Source of the DNA: Mycobacterium sp. ENV421
Lineage (GTDB): Bacteria > Actinomycetota > Actinomycetes > Mycobacteriales > Mycobacteriaceae
Assembly: GCF_002887815.1 (NCBI RefSeq)
Contig: NZ_PDHO01000003.1
Location: 355,943-419,942, forward strand
DNA length: 64,000 nucleotides
Direction of reading: 5' to 3'
The number at the start of each line of letters is the position of its first letter. The stretch's first letter is position 1. A program made the position numbers and the translations under genes. Positions 39,422 through 48,082 of the stretch are shown piece after piece. The notes beneath the pieces are model-generated. The model searched no databases and had not been told where the DNA came from. It worked only from the letters and a program-made list of their open reading frames with translations.

Positions 39422-40446
39422 CGTTGTCCCTCCATGAGTGCTAGGGCGCGCTCGAACAAGCGCACTGTCGCGATGTGTAGATGGTCGCCAACGTCCTTGG
39501 GTGCCAGCCCCGCAGCGGCACGGGCATTCGATCCCTCGAGGATGATGCCGAGCTTGAAACAGGCCAGCACCGTGTACCAGTCGATGTTGGACAGGTCGCG
39601 GGTGGTGTTCTGTGCGTATCGTTCGATGAGCTCGTCGGGGGTGGCCAGGCCGCCGGCGCCCATGAGGGCGTTGCCCAGCACCGAATCGCGGCCGGGCGCA
39701 TACCAGGTGGCCAGCATCCAGGCCAGGTCCAGCAGCGGGTCGCCGATGGTGCACATCTCCCAGTCGACGATGGCCACCACCTCGGGGCCGGTCGGCGAGA
39801 ACATCACGTTGGCCGCGTGGTAGTCGCCGTGCATGATGCCCGGCTGCCAGTCGCTGGGCTGTTTCTGCTGCAGCCAGGTGGCGACGGCGTCGACGTCGCC
39901 GATGGCGGGTCCCGGATAGTTGTCGAATCCGCTGTAGGACTCGAGTTCGGAAAGCCACCGCGGCACTTGACGTTCCAGGAATCCGTCCGGCTTACCGAAG
40001 TCGGCAAGACCGACCGCTACGTGGTCGACGGCGCCGAGCTTGGCGGCCGCGTCCGCCATCGACAGTCCCATCCCGTGCCGGATGCCGGCGTCACCGGCGT
40101 GCAGCGGCGGCAACATCGAGCCGGCATTGAACCCGTCGACGGGCTCCATCAGATAGAACACGGCATCGCCGAGCACGGCGGTGTCATCGCACACCGCGAT
40201 CAGGCGCGGGTGGGGGACATCGGTTCCGGCCAGCGCGTGCAGCACGCGGGTCTCGCGCAGGATCACCTTGTTGCTCACCGGGCGCAGGTGACGGGGTCCC
40301 CGGCGGAAGACGTACTCACGACCCGAGCGGGTGAAACGAAGCATGACGTTCTGGGTGCCGCCGGTGATTTCGGAGACGTTTTCGAGCGGGCCGTCACCCA
40401 GGCCCTGCTCCGACATCCATGCGCTGACCGCGCTCAGCTCATCCAC
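39418..40446 (-). CDS. Aminoglycoside-phosphotransferase-fold kinase (APH/ACAD10-type)
   Basis: 342-residue kinase-fold protein. The catalytic loop is IMHGDYHAANVMF (HxDxxxxN), and the metal-binding DFG-like motif is VAIVDWEMCTIGDPLLDLAW. In mycobacteria this family is linked with acyl-CoA dehydrogenases (FadE36-type); in mammals the fusion partner ACAD10/11 phosphorylates 4-hydroxyacyl-CoA, so a hydroxyacyl-CoA kinase role is a reasonable inference for this gene. GTG start at 40446. It is coupled to the acyl-CoA dehydrogenase (ATGA) and ten bases from the ThrE-like gene. Confidence 0.88.
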   Translation of the reverse strand: MDELSAVSAWMSEQGLGDGPLENVSEITGGTQNVMLRFTRSGREYVFRRGPRHLRPVSNKVILRETRVLHALAGTDVPHPRLIAVCDDTAVLGDAVFYLMEPVDGFNAGSMLPPLHAGDAGIRHGMGLSMADAAAKLGAVDHVAVGLADFGKPDGFLERQVPRWLSELESYSGFDNYPGPAIGDVDAVATWLQQKQPSDWQPGIMHGDYHAANVMFSPTGPEVVAIVDWEMCTIGDPLLDLAWMLATWYAPGRDSVLGNALMGAGGLATPDELIERYAQNTTRDLSNIDWYTVLACFKLGIILEGSNARAAAGLAPKDVGDHLHIATVRLFERALALMEGQR

Positions 40447-40456
40447 CCAGGTGAAC

Positions 40457-41773
40457 CTACCGTACGGTTGGTTGAGCCAATCCCTTCGGCCAGGGCAACC
40501 TGGCGTCGATGGTGCGGAACACGCTCCAGCCGATAACGGTGCCCAGCGCGATGGACAGGATCGCCGCCCCGGTCACGCCCAGGCTGGCCACGCCGATGTT
40601 GCCGCCGGTGGCGGCCTGACTCACCGATTCGAAGCTCAGTGCGCCCGGGACCAGCGCCCAGAACGCCGCGAGCATCATCACGATCGCGGGCGGTGAGGTC
40701 TTGATCCGCGATGCCAGCATCGCGAACGGCACCGTCAGGAATGCACCGATGAAGCCGGAATAGGCTGCCGCCACGAACTTTCCGGCGATCGCCTGGCCGA
40801 CCAGTGCGACCGCGATCGCGGCCATCAACCACACCAGCGAGCCCTTCGGTGCGGACAGGTACACGTACAGCCCGAACCCCACCACGATGATCGCCACATA
40901 GAGGGCCCACGGACCCATCTGCGTGGACGGGGTCTGCGGAAGCACCTCGCCGGCGACATGCACACCCAACGCGACGCCGAACACCAGCAGCGCCAGCTGG
41001 GCGATCCCGTAGACCAGCCGACTGGTGCCGCCGATCAGCTGGTTACTGGCCAACTCCATCGCGCCGATCGTCAACGACATGCCCGGCAACATCGCCACCA
41101 GGGCCGGTGCGATCACCCGCAGCAGGCCGTCATTCGCGGTGTCGGCCACGAACCACGTCGCCAGCATCGTCACGATCATCGCGGCCAGCGTGGGCAGAAC
41201 CGGGCTCAGCGACGGGAACGGGCGCCCGAGTAGGGCGATCGCGCCGACCACCAGGCCGAGGAACACGTAGCCCGGCAGCGAGGCCCAGGTCGGATTGATG
41301 ACCATGCCGAAACCGACTGTGGTGACGGCATATCCGAGGGTCGTGGCGACCGGGCCGAATCGTGGGCGCAGGGCGCGCGCCTGCTTGGTCGACTCGACGG
41401 CATCAGCGGGTGTGATCGCACCGACGGACGCCAGACTGGCGATGTCGTCGATGCGGCCGGCCATGTTCAGCTGGACCGAATAGGTCGTGGAGGTGTCCAC
41501 CTCGTAGGCGACGGTGCCCACTTGGATCATCAGCACGGTGGGGAGCACGACGATGCGCACCGGAGCGGTGGTGTACTGCGCGGCGATTTCCAGCAGGCGG
41601 GCATACACCAGCTGAGTCGGCTGCTCGACTTCGAGCAGGGCGATGCCGATCTCCCGCAGCATCGCCGCCACTTCGACTTGGTCGTGCGAGTCCGGTGGAC
41701 CGAGCGGCTCAGGGGGAATCTTGCGGATCGCGTCGAAGATCCGTGTGCGCCGAGCCCGTCGCTTGTCGTTCAT
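40457..41773 (-). CDS. ThrE-family threonine/serine exporter
   Basis: 438 residues. The N-terminal cytosolic domain (about 30-165) and about ten transmembrane helices from residue 165 match the two-domain ThrE arrangement (PF06738 then PF12821-like). The motif SVQLNMAGRIDDIASLASVGAITPADA is typical of the N-domain, and GHTATM-like pattern GAMELASNQLIGGTSRLVYGIA follows in the first bundle. It would export threonine, serine or small peptides. ATG at 41773. It heads the run of co-directional catabolic genes, ten bases before the APH gene. Confidence 0.88.
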   Translation of the reverse strand: MNDKRRARRTRIFDAIRKIPPEPLGPPDSHDQVEVAAMLREIGIALLEVEQPTQLVYARLLEIAAQYTTAPVRIVVLPTVLMIQVGTVAYEVDTSTTYSVQLNMAGRIDDIASLASVGAITPADAVESTKQARALRPRFGPVATTLGYAVTTVGFGMVINPTWASLPGYVFLGLVVGAIALLGRPFPSLSPVLPTLAAMIVTMLATWFVADTANDGLLRVIAPALVAMLPGMSLTIGAMELASNQLIGGTSRLVYGIAQLALLVFGVALGVHVAGEVLPQTPSTQMGPWALYVAIIVVGFGLYVYLSAPKGSLVWLMAAIAVALVGQAIAGKFVAAAYSGFIGAFLTVPFAMLASRIKTSPPAIVMMLAAFWALVPGALSFESVSQAATGGNIGVASLGVTGAAILSIALGTVIGWSVFRTIDARLPWPKGLAQPTVR

Positions 41774-41799
41774 ATCCGCATCCTTACGAACTGCTGGCC

Positions 41800-42183
41800 T
41801 CACGTCGTGGCTGGCTGCCCGGCGGGGTCCGGAGCGGTCTGCGGCTGGCGGTTCTTCTGCCACGGCCAATAGCCGGTGATCTCCAACTCCAGCGAGAAAC
41901 TCAGGAACGTCCGGATCAGCACGATGCCGGCCAGCACCGCCACGCTGCGGGCGTCCGGCGTCACCGCGACTGTCCGGATGATGTCGGCGGCGACCAGAAG
42001 CTCCAGGCCCAGCAGGATCGATCGGCCTAGCTGCTGACGGAACGCCCGGTAGGCATCCTTGGTCCGCAACCGGCGCAGTACCCCCGTGGCCGAGAGCAGC
42101 GCGCCGATCGCGATCACGGCGACCCCCGTCGCGTCGATCGCCTTGCCCACCGTCTCGATGACCTCGAAAAAGTTCACCGCCAA
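41800..42183 (-). CDS. DUF1622-family membrane protein
   Basis: 127 residues with three hydrophobic helices: ATGVAVIAIGALLSATGVL, SILLGLELLVAADIIRTVA and SVAVLAGIVLIRTFLSFSLELEI, as in the DUF1622 family of small membrane proteins. The function of the family is unknown. The start is TTG at 42183 or the GTG two codons later (42177); no clear ribosome binding site separates them. It follows the exported Gly/Pro-rich gene by one base on the minus strand. Confidence 0.75.
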   Translation of the reverse strand: MAVNFFEVIETVGKAIDATGVAVIAIGALLSATGVLRRLRTKDAYRAFRQQLGRSILLGLELLVAADIIRTVAVTPDARSVAVLAGIVLIRTFLSFSLELEITGYWPWQKNRQPQTAPDPAGQPATT

Positions 42184-42184
42184 A

Positions 42185-42658
42185 TTATCTGGCGGGCATC
42201 ACCATCGTCGCTGTTGCCGCGCCGTCCTGTTCAGTCGCGCGAACCGACACCTGCGCGCCGGCCTGCAGCGGCTGCGGTGGCTTGCGGGTGTCGGTGTTCA
42301 GCACATAGGTCTGGCTGAAGCCGTCCTGGCTGCGTACCGTCACCGAGCTGTCGGACGCGGCAGTGACGTCGCCGGTCTGGGTCAGTTCGGTGCTGAATCC
42401 GCCTTTGCCGTCGGAGACCACGTTCTCGCCGTGCAGCGATCGCTGGGATCCGCCGGGGCCACCGGGACCGCCAGGGCCACCCCAACCGGGCGGGCCGCCC
42501 GCGTGCCCGCCTGTGCTGCCCGCGGCGGCGTACACAACCACGCCGCCGACCACGGCAAGTGCTGCGGCGATCACGACGGCAGCCGCCGTCGTGCGGTTCG
42601 ACCAGGTCCTGGGATGCTCTGCGGGCGCACCCCACACAGGCTGCTGTTCGACGCTCAT
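42185..42658 (-). CDS. Membrane-anchored Gly/Pro-rich protein with DUF5666-like domain
   Basis: 157 residues. One transmembrane anchor (about 23-46, TAAAVVIAAALAVVGGVVVYA), then a low-complexity linker GGPPGWGGPGGPGGPGG, then a small beta-rich domain (about 82-157) with GDVTAASDSSVTVRSQDGFSQTY, which resembles DUF5666 domains. It probably faces the periplasm. ATG at 42658. It diverges from the response regulator with a 130-base gap that holds the direct-repeat candidate operator, so it may belong to the regulator's control. Confidence 0.75.
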   Translation of the reverse strand: MSVEQQPVWGAPAEHPRTWSNRTTAAAVVIAAALAVVGGVVVYAAAGSTGGHAGGPPGWGGPGGPGGPGGSQRSLHGENVVSDGKGGFSTELTQTGDVTAASDSSVTVRSQDGFSQTYVLNTDTRKPPQPLQAGAQVSVRATEQDGAATATMVMPAR

Positions 42659-42720
42659 AACCCCACGGTGGGCAGCGCAGCTGTGTGTCTGCTGTGCGCG
42701 CGATCAGCCCATTCTGTGGA

Positions 42721-42734
42721 TCACGGTTCACAGC
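42721..42734 (+). promoter_or_regulatory. Tandem TCACGGT/TCACAGC heptamers upstream of the response regulator
   Basis: TCACGGT and TCACAGC are adjacent with no spacer. The second is the exact PhoP half-site of M. tuberculosis; the missing spacer argues against a PhoP box of the known form, so the meaning is uncertain. Confidence 0.3.
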
Positions 42735-42739
42735 GGGGG

Positions 42740-42758
42740 CATAGGAAGACCATAGGAA
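42740..42758 (+). promoter_or_regulatory. Direct-repeat operator candidate, 11-base phase
   Basis: Two identical CATAGGAA repeats start at 42740 and 42751, an 11-base phase typical of OmpR/PhoB-type response-regulator boxes. They sit about 30 bases before the response-regulator ATG. Confidence 0.5.
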
Positions 42759-42788
42759 CCACTCATCGCTGCTCTCATACTGGAGAAC

Positions 42789-43523
42789 ATGACCTCTTCA
42801 GCGGCGGAACGTGTCGTGATGCGCCGAGCCGACGGAAACCCGATCACGGTGCTGGTGGTGGACGACGAGACCGTGCTGGCCGAGATGGTGTCGATGGCGC
42901 TGCGCTACGAGGGCTGGACCATCGCCACCGCCGCCGACGGCGCGTCGGCGATCACCGCGGCCCGCAGCGCGCGGCCGGATGCGGTGGTGCTCGACATCAT
43001 GCTGCCCGACATGAGTGGTCTGGACGTGCTGCGCAAGCTGCGCGAACAGAACCCCCAGCTGCCGGTGCTGCTGTTGACCGCCAAAGACGCGTTGGAAGAT
43101 CGCATCGCCGGGCTGACCGCGGGCGGCGACGACTACGTCACCAAGCCGTTCTCCATCGAAGAGGTCGTGCTGCGGCTGCGGGCACTGCTGCGCCGTACCG
43201 GTGTGACCACCGAGGACAGCGGCGCACAGATCGTTGTCGGTGATCTGGTGCTCGACGAGGACAGCCACGAGGTGACCCGAGCCGGCGAACCGGTCTCGCT
43301 GACGTCCACCGAGTTCGAACTGCTTCGCTTCCTGATGCGCAACCCCAAGCGGGTGTTGTCGAAAGCCCAGATCCTGGACCGGGTTTGGAGTTATGACTTC
43401 GGCGGTCGGTCCAACATCGTCGAGCTGTACATCTCATACCTGCGCAAGAAGATCGACAGCGGCCGCGACCCGATGATCCACACGTTGCGCGGCGCGGGCT
43501 ATGTTCTCAAACCTGCGAGCTAA
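42789..43523 (+). CDS. OmpR/PhoB-family response regulator
   Basis: 244 residues. The receiver domain has the acidic pair VVDDE (about 24-28), the phospho-acceptor Asp69 in VVLDIMLPDMSG, and the conserved Lys in YVTKPFSIEEV. The winged-helix DNA-binding domain ends YISYLRKKIDSGRDPMIHTLRGAGYVLKP. ATG at 42789 follows a GGAG and a CATACT hexamer. It is closest in type to PhoP/TrcR-like mycobacterial regulators; no ortholog is assigned. The stop lies inside the histidine kinase gene (23-base overlap), so the pair is coupled. Confidence 0.92.
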   Translation: MTSSAAERVVMRRADGNPITVLVVDDETVLAEMVSMALRYEGWTIATAADGASAITAARSARPDAVVLDIMLPDMSGLDVLRKLREQNPQLPVLLLTAKDALEDRIAGLTAGGDDYVTKPFSIEEVVLRLRALLRRTGVTTEDSGAQIVVGDLVLDEDSHEVTRAGEPVSLTSTEFELLRFLMRNPKRVLSKAQILDRVWSYDFGGRSNIVELYISYLRKKIDSGRDPMIHTLRGAGYVLKPAS

Positions 43524-45003
43524 CACCCGGTCGCTGAGTGCACGGCTGCTGATCGGTCAGCTGTGTCTGCTGCTGGTCGTCTGCCTCGGTATCGGCGCGG
43601 TGACGATCCTTGCGCTGCACCAGTATCTGATCGGTGAGGTCGACAATCAGCTCCGCGAGACCGCCCACCGTTCGGCCATCATCTACGGCGAACCACTGCC
43701 GCCACCGCTGCCGCCGGCGTTGCGCGACAACCGCCCACCCTGGCCGCGGCCGGGGCCGGGGCCGCAGTTCCTGGACGCTCCCGGGCAGCCGGTCGGCATG
43801 ATCGCGGCCGTGATCACCGACGGCACCGCCAGCGACGCCGGGCTGCTCGGGCCGGGCGGTGTGCGCACGCAGCTACCTCTAGGCGCGACAACCGAACTCA
43901 CCCAGAACGCCGGACAACGCCGCCCGATCACGCGCAACCTCGACGGCCTCGGCGACTACCGGGTGATGTCGGTTCGCAGCAGGCTCACCGGTGAGACGCT
44001 GGTGATCGGGCTGAGCCTGGGCAATCTCAACGCCACGCTGTTGCGGGTGGCACTGACCTTCGCGGTGGTGACGGCCGCGGCGCTCGCGGTGGCCACGACC
44101 GTCGGCATCGTGATCAACCGTCGTGCGCTGGCCCCGCTCACCCGGGTTGTGGCCACCGCGGGCGAGGTGGCGAACCTGCCGCTGGACCGTGGCGAGGTGC
44201 AACTGCCGGTGCGGGTCGCGGACACCGATGCGAATCCCTACACCGAGGTGGGCCGGCTGGGGCTGGCGCTGAATCGGATGCTTGACCACATCTCGACCGC
44301 GCTGTCGACGCGGCAGGCCAGCGAGAGCCGGGTGCGTCAGTTCGTCGCCGACGCCAGCCACGAGCTACGCACCCCCCTCGCCGCCATCCGCGGCTATACC
44401 GAACTGGCACAACGTAAACGGGATCAGGTGCCCGATGACGTCGCGCACGCGATGGGCCGGGTGGAGTCCGAGGCCGAACGCATGACCCACCTCGTGGAGG
44501 ACCTGCTGCTGCTGGCGCGGCTGGACTCCGGCCGCCCGTTGGAACGCGAGCCGGTCGACCTGTCCCGGCTGTCGGCCGACGTCGCCAGCGATGCGCACAT
44601 CGCCGGACCCGACCACGACTGGAACCTCGACGTGCCGTCGGATCCGCTGTATGTCATCGGCGACGACGCCCGACTTCACCAGGTGGTGGCCAACCTGCTG
44701 GCCAATGCCCGCACGCACACCCCACCCGGGACGACAGTCACGTTGTCACTGCACGCGGAGCCCGACGCCGCGGTGCTGCGGGTGGTCGACGACGGGCCGG
44801 GGATCCCGGCTGAGCTGCAGTCCGAGGTGTTCGAGCGGTTCGCGCGTGGGGACACCTCGCGATCCCGCAAGGGTGGGTCCACCGGCCTCGGCCTGGCGAT
44901 CGCGTCGGCCGTGGTTCGGGCTCATGGCGGCGTCATCGAGCTGGCCAGCGTCCCCGGCCTGACCGAATTCACGGTGCGCTTGCCCCGATCGGTCCAATCA
45001 TGA
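43501..45003 (+). CDS. Sensor histidine kinase with Pro-rich periplasmic domain
   Basis: 500 residues. Membrane helices at about 16-40 and 182-206 enclose a periplasmic sensor with a striking Pro-rich stretch (EPLPPPLPPALRDNRPPWPR, about 64-83). HAMP region follows, the phospho-His is His287 in FVADASHELRTPLAAIRGY, and the ATPase domain has VVDDGPGIPAEL (G1) and GGSTGLGLAIASAVVRAHGG (G2). The ATG at 43501 overlaps the regulator. Its stop overlaps the GT39 gene (ATGA), which ties the kinase to the glycosylation cluster. Confidence 0.92.
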   Translation: MFSNLRANTRSLSARLLIGQLCLLLVVCLGIGAVTILALHQYLIGEVDNQLRETAHRSAIIYGEPLPPPLPPALRDNRPPWPRPGPGPQFLDAPGQPVGMIAAVITDGTASDAGLLGPGGVRTQLPLGATTELTQNAGQRRPITRNLDGLGDYRVMSVRSRLTGETLVIGLSLGNLNATLLRVALTFAVVTAAALAVATTVGIVINRRALAPLTRVVATAGEVANLPLDRGEVQLPVRVADTDANPYTEVGRLGLALNRMLDHISTALSTRQASESRVRQFVADASHELRTPLAAIRGYTELAQRKRDQVPDDVAHAMGRVESEAERMTHLVEDLLLLARLDSGRPLEREPVDLSRLSADVASDAHIAGPDHDWNLDVPSDPLYVIGDDARLHQVVANLLANARTHTPPGTTVTLSLHAEPDAAVLRVVDDGPGIPAELQSEVFERFARGDTSRSRKGGSTGLGLAIASAVVRAHGGVIELASVPGLTEFTVRLPRSVQS

Positions 45004-46796
45004 TCCGCAGCAAGCACTATGGCGCTCTCGCGGTGCTGCTGGCCGTCACGGCGGTGCTCTACATGTGGAACCTGGGCGCCAGTGGCTGGGCGAATCCGTT
45101 CTACTCGGCGGCGGCGCAGGCCGGCGCGGAGAACTGGACGGCCTGGCTGTTCGGGTCCAGCGACGCGGCCAACGCGATCACCGTCGACAAGACCCCCGCC
45201 GCACTGTGGGTGACCGGCCTGTCGGCCCGCGTGTTCGGGGTCAACCCCTGGAGCATCCTGGTGCCGGAGGCGGTGTTCGGCGTGAGCGCCGTCGCGGTGC
45301 TCTACGCCGCCGTCCGCCGAATCAGCGGACCGTGGGCCGGACTCTTCGCCGGCGCGGTGTTGGCGCTCACCCCGGCGGCAGCGCTGATGTTCCGGTTCAA
45401 CAATCCCGATGCGCTGCTGGTCCTTTCGTTGGTGGTGGCGGCCTACACCACGCTGCGCGCACTGGACGACGACGCCGCCTGGTGGTGGATGCCGCTGGCG
45501 GGAGTGGCGGTCGGCGTTGGGTTCCTGGCCAAGATGATGCAGGCCTTCCTGGTGTTGCCTGCGCTCGGCGCGGTCTTTCTGTTCGCTGCCGCTGCGCCGC
45601 TGAGGACGCGGCTCGTGCGTCTGACGGCTGCGGTTGCCGCCCTGCTGGTGTCCGCCGGCTGGTATCTACTGCTGGTCGCTTTATGGCCTGCGACCGCGCG
45701 GCCGTATATCGGTGGTTCGCAGCATAATTCGATCCTCGAGCTGGCGCTGGGCTACAACGGTCTTGGGCGCATCACCGGTGAGGAAACCGGCGGCCTCGGC
45801 AATATGAACTCCGATGTCGGCTGGGCGCGGCTGTTTGGGGCCGAGATGGGCACCCACATCGCCTGGCTGCTGCCCGCCGCGGTGATCGCGATCGTCGCCG
45901 GGCTGGTGATCACCCGTCGCGCACCCCGCACCGACGTCACTCGGGCTGCGCTGCTGTTATGGAGTGGCTGGCTGGTGGTCACCGCGGTGGTGTTCAGCTT
46001 CGCCAACGGCATCCTGCACCCGTACTACACCGTGGCGCTGGCCCCGGCGATCGCCGGCGGTCTGGCGATCGGCACGGCACTGCTGTGGCGGCAGCGCACC
46101 GATCTTCGCGCCGCCACCACCCTGTCCGGGATGGTTGTCATCACCGGTGTGCTGGCTTACCTTCTGCTGCAGCGTGATTCGCAGTGGTTGTCGTGGCTTC
46201 GGGTGGTCGTCGTGGTCGCCGCCATCGGCTGTGCCCTGCTATTGCTGGTGGTGGTGCACCTGCCGCGCCGGGTCGGCGTGGCGGTGGGGATGGTGGCCGT
46301 CGTCGCCGCGCTGGCCGGGCCGGCCGCGTTCTCGCTGGCCACCGCCGCCGCGACGCACAGCGGTGCGATCCCGTCGGTGGGCCCATCGAGCGGACGGGGT
46401 GGCCCGCCGGGCGGCATGTTCGACGCACCTCGACCGGGCGCGGCGCTCACCGATTCACTTCGCCAGGACGCAGGCCAATTCACCTGGGCCGCGGCGGTGG
46501 TCGGTTCGAGTAACGCCGCGGGATATCAACTTGCCACCGGCTTGCCGGTGATGGCCGTCGGCGGCTTCAATGGCACCGACCCTGCTCCGACCCTCGAGCA
46601 GTTCCAGGCCTATGTGAGTCAACATCGCATCCACTGGTTCATCCGCGCTGACATGCCCGGATTCATGTTCGGCAACCGGTCCGGCAGTGACGCCGCCGAG
46701 CGCATTCAGCGTTGGGTGAGCGCGAATTTCACCTCCCGCGAGGTCGACGGTGTCACCGTCTACGACCTGTCGCAGGGATTCACAGCCGCCGCATAG
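45000..46796 (+). CDS. GT39-type membrane glycosyltransferase A (ArnT/mannosyltransferase-like)
   Basis: 598 residues, GT-C fold with a dozen transmembrane helices followed by a periplasmic C-terminal domain of about 150 residues. Short motifs such as GWANPFYSAAAQAG and FRFNNPDALLVLSLV in the N-terminal half are shared with its paralog at 48082-50001. The C-terminal part carries LATGLPVMAVGGFNGTDPAP and the text PTLEQFQAYVSQHRIHWFI shared with the second copy. It uses a polyprenyl-phosphate sugar donor on the periplasmic side; substrate unknown. ATG at 45000 overlaps the kinase stop. Confidence 0.85.
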   Translation: MIRSKHYGALAVLLAVTAVLYMWNLGASGWANPFYSAAAQAGAENWTAWLFGSSDAANAITVDKTPAALWVTGLSARVFGVNPWSILVPEAVFGVSAVAVLYAAVRRISGPWAGLFAGAVLALTPAAALMFRFNNPDALLVLSLVVAAYTTLRALDDDAAWWWMPLAGVAVGVGFLAKMMQAFLVLPALGAVFLFAAAAPLRTRLVRLTAAVAALLVSAGWYLLLVALWPATARPYIGGSQHNSILELALGYNGLGRITGEETGGLGNMNSDVGWARLFGAEMGTHIAWLLPAAVIAIVAGLVITRRAPRTDVTRAALLLWSGWLVVTAVVFSFANGILHPYYTVALAPAIAGGLAIGTALLWRQRTDLRAATTLSGMVVITGVLAYLLLQRDSQWLSWLRVVVVVAAIGCALLLLVVVHLPRRVGVAVGMVAVVAALAGPAAFSLATAAATHSGAIPSVGPSSGRGGPPGGMFDAPRPGAALTDSLRQDAGQFTWAAAVVGSSNAAGYQLATGLPVMAVGGFNGTDPAPTLEQFQAYVSQHRIHWFIRADMPGFMFGNRSGSDAAERIQRWVSANFTSREVDGVTVYDLSQGFTAAA

Positions 46797-46840
46797 CAAA
46801 CACAAATTGGGCCCCCACCGCCACGGCCGACGATAAAAGC

Positions 46841-48082
46841 ATGACCATCACCGACCTCCCCGTGGCACGCCGACGCAACGCCGCACTGACCGCCGCCGAC
46901 CGCGGTGTGCCCGTGCTCGATGTCGTCGTCCCGGTGTACAACGAGCAGGCCGTGCTGGCCGACTCGATCCACCGGCTGCACCGCCACCTGCGTGAGGACT
47001 TCCCGTTCTCGTTCCGCATCACGATCGCCGACAACGCCAGCATCGACGACACCCCCGCGGTGGCGGCCGGCCTGGCCGCCGAACTGCCCGGGGTCCGCAT
47101 GGTGCGGCTGGAGCAGAAGGGCCGGGGGCGGGCGTTGCACGCGGTGTGGTCGACCTCGGATGCGCCGGTGCTCGCCTACATGGACGTCGACCTGTCGACC
47201 GATCTGGCCGCGCTGGCTCCGCTGGTGGCACCGCTGGTGTCGGGGCATTCCGATCTGGCCATCGGCACGCGGCTGGGTCGCGGCTCCCGCGTGGTGCGCG
47301 GCGCCAAGCGGGAGGTCATCTCACGCTGCTACAACCTGATTCTGCGTTCGACGCTGGCCGCCAAGTTCAGCGACGCCCAGTGCGGTTTCAAGGCGATCCG
47401 CGCCGACGTCGCGGCCGAGCTGCTGCCTTACGTCGAGGACACCGGCTGGTTCTTCGACACCGAGCTGCTGGTGCTGGCCGAGCGCAGCGGCCTGCGTATC
47501 CACGAAGTGCCCGTCGACTGGATCGACGACCCCGACAGCCGGGTCGACATCGTGGCCACCGCGGTCGCCGACCTGAAAGGAATCGCGCGCTTGCTCAAGG
47601 GATTCGGCACCGGACAGATCCCGGTCAAGGCGATCGGGGCGCAGTTCGGTAACCAGGCCGGAGCGCCGAAGTCGCTGTTGAACCAAGGCGTGCGGTTTGC
47701 GGCAATCGGCATCGCCTCCACACTGGCCTATCTGCTGTTGTTCCTGCTGCTGCGCCCGATCGGCGCCCAGGGCGCCAACCTGGTGGCGCTGCTGGTGACG
47801 GCGATCGCCAACACCGCGGCCAATCGACGGTTCACCTTCGGGGTCCGCGGCCGAGGCGGCGTGGCACGCCATCAATTCGAGGGCTTCGTGGTCTTCGGTA
47901 TCGGGCTGGGCCTGACCAGCGGTGCGCTGGCGCTGCTGCACATGCTCGGCGAACCGCACCGCGCCATCGAACTCATGGTGTTGATCGCGGCCAACCTGAT
48001 GGCCACCGTCGTTCGCTTCGTGCTGCTGCGCGGCTGGGTGTTTCACCCCCGGCGCACCGGCCAGACTGTTGGAGGAAAGTGA
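46841..48082 (+). CDS. GT2 polyprenyl-phosphate glycosyltransferase fused to GtrA domain
   Basis: 413 residues in two parts. Residues about 24-240 are a DPM1/Ppm1-like GT2 domain with VLDVVVPVYNEQAVLADSI, the DxD-type site MDVDLSTD (114-121) and the acceptor region KFSDAQCGFKAIRADV. Residues about 282-405 are a four-helix GtrA domain (GVRFAAIGIASTLAYLLLF, NTAANRRFTFGV). The enzyme would make a polyprenyl-phosphate sugar (hexose or similar) and the GtrA part may help present or flip it. ATG at 46841, 44 bases after the first GT39. The stop overlaps the start of the second GT39 (TGATG), so all three are coupled. Confidence 0.88.
   Translation: MTITDLPVARRRNAALTAADRGVPVLDVVVPVYNEQAVLADSIHRLHRHLREDFPFSFRITIADNASIDDTPAVAAGLAAELPGVRMVRLEQKGRGRALHAVWSTSDAPVLAYMDVDLSTDLAALAPLVAPLVSGHSDLAIGTRLGRGSRVVRGAKREVISRCYNLILRSTLAAKFSDAQCGFKAIRADVAAELLPYVEDTGWFFDTELLVLAERSGLRIHEVPVDWIDDPDSRVDIVATAVADLKGIARLLKGFGTGQIPVKAIGAQFGNQAGAPKSLLNQGVRFAAIGIASTLAYLLLFLLLRPIGAQGANLVALLVTAIANTAANRRFTFGVRGRGGVARHQFEGFVVFGIGLGLTSGALALLHMLGEPHRAIELMVLIAANLMATVVRFVLLRGWVFHPRRTGQTVGGK

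Noticed and set aside
42660..43243. Long plus-strand frame overlapping the response regulator
   Set aside because: The response-regulator frame carries all receiver and winged-helix residues; the other is a shadow.
46797..46840. Promoter between GT39 A and GT2-GtrA genes
   Set aside because: CGATAAAAGC before the ATG does not contain a convincing TANNNT at the right spacing; read-through from the upstream genes is simpler.
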